DNA of 36,642 bases. Source: CAYJAY01 sp964370715 (GTDB lineage Bacteria; Bacillota; Clostridia; Oscillospirales; Ruminococcaceae). Under the pieces are notes generated by a model. The model made no database searches. It was given only the letters and a program-made list of their open reading frames with translations, and was not told where the DNA came from. The DNA is taken from NCBI GenBank assembly GCA_964370715.1, contig CAYJKJ010000021.1:1-36642 (forward strand), read 5' to 3'. A program made the position numbers and the translations under genes. Of the stretch, positions 33,289 through 36,642 are shown piece by piece. Position 1 is the first letter of the stretch, and every line of letters starts with the position of its first letter.

Positions 33289-33317
33289 ATTATACTGCGA
33301 TATGTTATACTTGTCAA
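33289..33317 (-). promoter_or_regulatory. Consensus sigma-A promoter of the structured RNA
   Basis: TTGACA (33312-33317) and TATAAT (33289-33294) with exactly 17 bp between them, the strongest promoter in the window. Nothing but the RNA and the 63-aa ORF lies downstream. Confidence 0.8.
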
Positions 33318-33376
33318 GAATTCGAATTGTTTTGTATGCTCTTGAGCGCAATATAATTAGAAGAGTGGTGTTACTA

Positions 33377-33439
33377 TCATCTAATATATTTAATTGTAGT
33401 ACCTTTGGTCTTTGCTTTTAACTGTCTTGATGAATTCAT
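33377..33439 (-). pseudogene. Truncated AbiEii-type toxin (first ~20 codons)
   Basis: Its ATG overlaps the antitoxin stop (ATGA) and has GGAGGTGTTATT upstream. The start MNSSRQLKAKTK resembles the N-terminus of AbiEii nucleotidyltransferases (MxxxxQLKAKIKN-like), then three stop codons in a row follow at about codon 21. No nucleotidyltransferase GSxxxD motif is present. The right end of the stump is certain; its left end may be off by a few bases. Confidence 0.5.
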
Positions 33440-34029
33440 AATAACACCTCCAAATATCCTCGGAATACTGATGTTACCTTAAATGTTTCGGCATATCGCA
33501 TAAGTTTCGGGATGTTTTTCTCTCCACTTTTCACATACCTTTTTACAGCATCAGTCATGATAGCAACATCTATTTTATTGCGATTTCTAAGGCAATCGCA
33601 CAATGCACGTTCTGCATCATACATTCGCACTTCTCTACCAAATACAGTCGTTCCTTGAGTTAAACCTACTTCAAACAAATCCTTTTTAATTGAGAATGTT
33701 TTGATACCCATTTCCTTTAATTTTGTTGTCTGGTATCCTGTGTATACCGTTACAGTGTAATTAATAGGATCACGGTCTGTCAGTCCGTGAAAAAATAGTG
33801 CAGTATCGTGCGAAAAGACAATCGGTTTAAATCTCATTTGCAGGCGATACATCTCATCATCAAAGGCATCCGGTGATATATATGCACCACGATCAACTTT
33901 TTCAAGAAGTCCTTTTTCTATAAATTCATTTAGAAATTGTCTTGGAATTTCCATTTTTGATAAATCTGATGTCACAATAAATCCGTTTTTTTCTAAGATT
34001 AGCGCATTTAGTTTATCGGAATAGTTCAC
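33436..34029 (-). CDS. AbiEi-family antitoxin/transcriptional regulator
   Basis: 197 aa. N-terminal winged helix (residues ~1-55: NGFIVTSDLSKMEIPRQFLN, KGLLEKVDRGAYISPDAF) followed by the AbiEi C-terminal domain with FSHDTALFFHGLTDRDP, TVYTGYQTTKL and MYDAERALCDCLRNRNKID, all characteristic. In type IV AbiE systems this protein represses the operon and counters the nucleotidyltransferase toxin AbiEii. The coupled toxin gene is reduced to a ~20-codon stump, so the antitoxin is an orphan. Promoter TTGACT-17-TACAAT lies upstream, flanked by an inverted repeat likely used for autoregulation. Confidence 0.85.
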   Translation of the reverse strand: MNYSDKLNALILEKNGFIVTSDLSKMEIPRQFLNEFIEKGLLEKVDRGAYISPDAFDDEMYRLQMRFKPIVFSHDTALFFHGLTDRDPINYTVTVYTGYQTTKLKEMGIKTFSIKKDLFEVGLTQGTTVFGREVRMYDAERALCDCLRNRNKIDVAIMTDAVKRYVKSGEKNIPKLMRYAETFKVTSVFRGYLEVLL

Positions 34030-34045
34030 TGTAATATCACCTCCA

Positions 34046-34091
34046 TTGACTTATACACCCATATTGTAATAAATTTGTGTGCAAAAGTCAA
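34046..34091 (-). promoter_or_regulatory. abiEi promoter inside an inverted repeat
   Basis: -35 TTGACT (34086-34091) and -10 TACAAT (34063-34068), spacer 17 bp. Arms TTGACTT (34046-34052) and AAGTCAA (34085-34091), each continued by ACAC or GTGT, surround it. AbiEi proteins are known to bind inverted repeats at their own promoter. Confidence 0.55.
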
Positions 34092-34174
34092 CGAAAGATT
34101 TATAATTCATGTTATACGTTAGCGATAAATAAAATTAAAAAACCAGCCTTTTTACGAAAACTGTACACAGAAAA

Positions 34175-35389
34175 CTATTTTTGAAGTAACCAATCTATAA
34201 AATTAATCTTTTTAACACCGTTATAGTTTGCGTTCGGATGTATGGTATCCAGAGTTAAAAGATATTTTGGATAATGGTCTGCAATTTTTGAAAAAGGCTT
34301 AAGTTCTCTTTCTAAAGTATTTGGGTCAAGTGTTGTTGCAGAAATTTGATAATAGTGGGTATCGTCACCTTTTGTTGCGATAAAATCAACTTCAAATTCA
34401 TCAATTTTTCCAACACAAACACTATATCCTCTGCGCCTTAGTTCTAAAAATGCAATGTTTTCAATAACATGTCCTATATCTGTGTCAGTGCCTTTTACTA
34501 ATAGATTTCTAAGTCCTATATCAGAGACATAATACTTGTTAGGCGCTGTTAAATACTCTTTACCTTTTATATTATACCTTGGTGTTTCATAAACAAGCAA
34601 GCTATCACAGAGTCCCTCAAGATATTTTGATATTGTCTTACTATCGGTATTTCTTCCGCCCGATTTTAAAGTATTTGCTATTTTAGTAATTGAAGTTATA
34701 TTGCCTATGTTGTGGAAAATAAACTGCGTAACACTTCGAAGACTGCTTACATCGCTGATTTTTTTTCGAGCGACAACATCATTTAGAATAACAGAATTGT
34801 ATAAACCACTTAAATATTCCATACCATCGCTACCGAATAATTCGTGTTTAGTCACATATGGGAAAGAACCGTACCTAAGATATAGATTGAATTTTTCAGA
34901 TTCGCTTAAACTTGTTCTGTCCCCTTTTAATCCCGAGCAAAACTCAGCGAAAGACAGTGGCAACATTTTCAGTTCAATATATCTCCCCGAAAGCAAAGTC
35001 GCAAGCTCTCCCGACATAAAATAAGCATTTGAGCCTGTTATATATACATCGCAATACTCTTTGATAAAAAGGCTATCCACTGCTTTTTGATAATCCCTTA
35101 CATTTTGAATTTCATCTAAAAAAATATAATTCATTTTATCCGGGTTCAAAAGTGGTTTGATATACTCGTAAAGTTTTTTATAGTCATCCAAATGCTCAAA
35201 ATCAACATCTTCAAAATTTATAGAAATAATTTGTTCATTTGATACACCACTGTTCATTAAATGTTCTTTAAAAACATCAAACATGGTAGACTTTCCACAT
35301 CGCCTAATTCCGGATACAACCTTTATTATTTGCTTGTCTTTATTTCGAATTAACCAATCAAGATATTCGGCTCTAACGATATTTTTCAT
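34175..35389 (-). CDS. AAA_14/DUF4143 ATPase
   Basis: 404 aa, the typical length. The N-terminal AAA domain has Walker A SGIRRCGKSTMFD (~27-39), Walker B YIFLDEIQNV (~88-97), then ITGSNAYFMSGELATLLSGR (~117-136), the family's sensor-like motif. The C-terminal DUF4143 part (~200-390) contains YYVSDIGLRNLLVKG, ENIAFLELRRRGY and FEVDFIATKGD, with the E...D..D pattern of a restriction-like nuclease fold (possibly inactive). Function in cells is not settled; the family is common in mobile and defence islands. ATG with GCGAGGTGTTACC. Monocistronic, with a good promoter and two palindromic sites upstream. Confidence 0.85.
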   Translation of the reverse strand: MKNIVRAEYLDWLIRNKDKQIIKVVSGIRRCGKSTMFDVFKEHLMNSGVSNEQIISINFEDVDFEHLDDYKKLYEYIKPLLNPDKMNYIFLDEIQNVRDYQKAVDSLFIKEYCDVYITGSNAYFMSGELATLLSGRYIELKMLPLSFAEFCSGLKGDRTSLSESEKFNLYLRYGSFPYVTKHELFGSDGMEYLSGLYNSVILNDVVARKKISDVSSLRSVTQFIFHNIGNITSITKIANTLKSGGRNTDSKTISKYLEGLCDSLLVYETPRYNIKGKEYLTAPNKYYVSDIGLRNLLVKGTDTDIGHVIENIAFLELRRRGYSVCVGKIDEFEVDFIATKGDDTHYYQISATTLDPNTLERELKPFSKIADHYPKYLLTLDTIHPNANYNGVKKINFIDWLLQK

Positions 35390-35422
35390 GGTAACACCTC
35401 GCTTACTAATATTATTATATAC

Positions 35423-35520
35423 ATTATATTCCTAATCTATGCAAAAATCAATCAAATTAAGGAATGTATTCCCTGAAATAATAAATTAAGCTGAAAATAC
35501 GGAATACATTCCGTATTTTC
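35423..35520 (-). promoter_or_regulatory. Promoter and GGAATRYATTCC operators of the ATPase gene
   Basis: -35 TTGATT (35446-35451), -10 TATAAT (35423-35428), spacer 17 bp. Upstream lie GGAATGTATTCC (35461-35472) and a 28-bp palindrome GAAAATACGGAAT-AC-ATTCCGTATTTTC (35493-35520) containing GGAATACATTCC. Centres of the two 12-mers are 40 bp apart. Confidence 0.65.
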
Positions 35521-35596
35521 GAAACAAACTGATACTATTTAATCAATATATTCATAAGCATTAGTTTTACGAAATCCGTGAACAGAGAAGGTGGGG

Positions 35597-36490
35597 TTAC
35601 TCGCTTAATATTGAAATATACATCGTGAGTCTTTCGTTTATATATCCTGCGAACAGCTTTTCCATAACGCCAAGGCTATTCTTTTCGTGATACTCGTCGA
35701 AAGCATTGTAATATTTTATTCTATCGGTAAATTTTATATCTATCGGCGGAAATCCCTCTTTCATAAGTTCAAGGTTTACGAGTAGTCGCCCTGTTCTGCC
35801 ATTGCCATCTATAAAAGGGTGTATTGCTTCAAATTCGATATGAAATCTTGCGAGCTTTGTGGCTATATGTTCGGTGCTGTTTTTATAATCCTCAAGCAAC
35901 TCATGTATTTTCGGCTCGATTAAATATGGCTGTAGCGGTGTGTGCTTTGCCCCCATAATAGTCACGGGTATTTTGCGATAGACACCTCGGTCGTCTTTTT
36001 TATCAGATAACACAAGATAGTGAATTTGCTTTATAACGCTTTCTGAAATCGGTGTTTTGCTTTTAACAAGTTCGGTGACATAGTCAAAGGCTTCCTTATG
36101 TCCTACAGCTTCTAAATGGTCTTTTAACGGCTTTTTATCTATTGTAAGACCTTTCAGAACCAAATCGGTTTCACGAAGTGTTAGCGTGTTTCCCTCAATA
36201 GCGTTTGAGTTATAGGTGAATTCAACGGTGAACTGCTCGTGTAGTCGCTGTGTTTCTCCCTCCGTCAGCGGACGCATGGTGTCGAGCAGTGCTTTTTTCT
36301 CAGAAATGTCAGAAAATAAGCTTTCGCCGGTTTTGTATCTGCCATCCTCCGGTTTAACAGCATCCCCCGGAATTAGCCAAGCTCTGCCGTCACGATAAGC
36401 GCCTTGTATCTTATTTTCCGAGCATAAAATCCTCGCTCGCCTATCTGAAATTCCCCATTTTAGAGCCGCCTGTTTTACAGTCATATACAT
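35597..36490 (-). CDS. Fic-family protein with N-terminal HTH
   Basis: 297 aa. Residues ~1-48 look like a MerR/excisionase-type HTH (TVKQAALKWGISDRRARILC, AYRDGRAWLIPGDA). The Fic core has the complete motif HPFIDGNGRTGR (~222-233), so catalysis (AMP or NMP transfer to a hydroxyl) should be possible. An inhibitory helix NSNAIEGNTL (~94-103) precedes the core and keeps the Glu that blocks the ATP site, which makes it a class II, self-inhibited Fic. No separate antitoxin gene is needed or seen. Start ATG with GAGGGGATAAA. Four operator-like repeats directly upstream suggest autoregulation through the HTH. Confidence 0.9.
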   Translation of the reverse strand: MYMTVKQAALKWGISDRRARILCSENKIQGAYRDGRAWLIPGDAVKPEDGRYKTGESLFSDISEKKALLDTMRPLTEGETQRLHEQFTVEFTYNSNAIEGNTLTLRETDLVLKGLTIDKKPLKDHLEAVGHKEAFDYVTELVKSKTPISESVIKQIHYLVLSDKKDDRGVYRKIPVTIMGAKHTPLQPYLIEPKIHELLEDYKNSTEHIATKLARFHIEFEAIHPFIDGNGRTGRLLVNLELMKEGFPPIDIKFTDRIKYYNAFDEYHEKNSLGVMEKLFAGYINERLTMYISILSE

Positions 36491-36525
36491 TTTATCCCCT
36501 CCTCGCTATTACTTAGTATAGCACT

Positions 36526-36601
36526 TTATCGGAACAATATCAATGCTATCGGAATAATATTTTACCACTATCGGAACGATAGTGTGTTATCGGAATGATA
36601 G
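36526..36601 (-). promoter_or_regulatory. Four-copy operator array upstream of the Fic gene
   Basis: 15-bp sites of form YTATCGGAAYRATAK at 36526-36540, 36546-36560, 36568-36582 and 36587-36601; the third is a perfect palindrome CTATCG-GAA-CGATAG. Centres are 20, 22 and 19 bp apart, about two helical turns, so proteins would sit on one face of the DNA. They begin 36 bp before the Fic ATG. Confidence 0.7.
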
Positions 36602-36642
36602 ATTTTGCGATTATATCCATTATAATATCCTTACGACAATCA

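Noticed and set aside
33091..33439. Type III toxin-antitoxin (repeat RNA plus ToxN-like RNase)
   Set aside because: Only two repeat units, and the neighbouring ORFs (63-aa Cys-rich protein, AbiEi) do not resemble ToxN, CptN or TenpN.

Overview
The window looks like chromosomal DNA of a low-GC, endospore-forming member of the Firmicutes (Bacillota), probably class Clostridia. The evidence is a SpoIVB sporulation protease, strong AGGAGG-type ribosome binding sites, sigma-A promoters with 17-bp spacers, many intrinsic terminators, and a type I-B (Cst/DevR-type) CRISPR-Cas operon. I cannot name genus or species from sequence alone. Nearly all genes lie on the minus strand.

Layout. 1-4.4 kb: spoIVB, then a galK-galT operon with its own promoter and tandem terminators. 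4.4-5.6 kb: a LuxR-type HTH regulator. 5.9-13.5 kb: a sugar uptake and catabolism operon read leftward (PfkB kinase, class II aldolase, lipoprotein binding protein, two-domain ABC ATPase, one permease, aldo/keto reductase), controlled by a divergent GntR/UTRA repressor with a palindrome just downstream of the operon promoter. 13.6-15.2 kb: a complete insertion sequence with terminal inverted repeats and a probable 6-bp target duplication. 15.3-19.5 kb: small accessory genes (PIN-domain protein, membrane proteins, XRE regulator pair, 4Fe-4S protein, lipoprotein). 19.7-20.9 kb: a graveyard of broken genes (VWA fragment, frameshifted macro-domain gene, DUF262-like fragment) around one intact small gene.

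21.0-32.2 kb: a complete type I-B CRISPR-Cas locus. The operon cas6-cas8-cas7-cas5-cas3-cas4-cas1-cas2 is read leftward and leads into a ~180-bp leader and an array of 43 repeats and 42 spacers. The HD nuclease half of Cas3 lies in frame upstream of the first ATG, behind a strong ribosome binding site and a non-AUG start, so an ATG-based call loses it. Cas5 carries a long coiled-coil insertion. Two 17-bp palindromes sit at the cas promoter.

32.5-36.6 kb: the 3' half of a tRNA-Ser(CGA) gene with its terminator looks like an attachment site, marking the left edge of an integrated element that runs past the window. This part holds a Cys-rich 63-aa ORF, a strongly promoted and terminated structured RNA (about 190 nt) upstream of it, an AbiEi-type antitoxin whose AbiEii toxin is reduced to a stump, a DUF4143-type ATPase with palindromic operators, and a Fic protein preceded by four spaced operators.

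The least explained elements are the structured RNA at 33.1-33.3 kb, the Cas5 insertion, the cas promoter palindromes and the Fic operator array. No wholly new multi-gene system could be demonstrated from the sequence alone.
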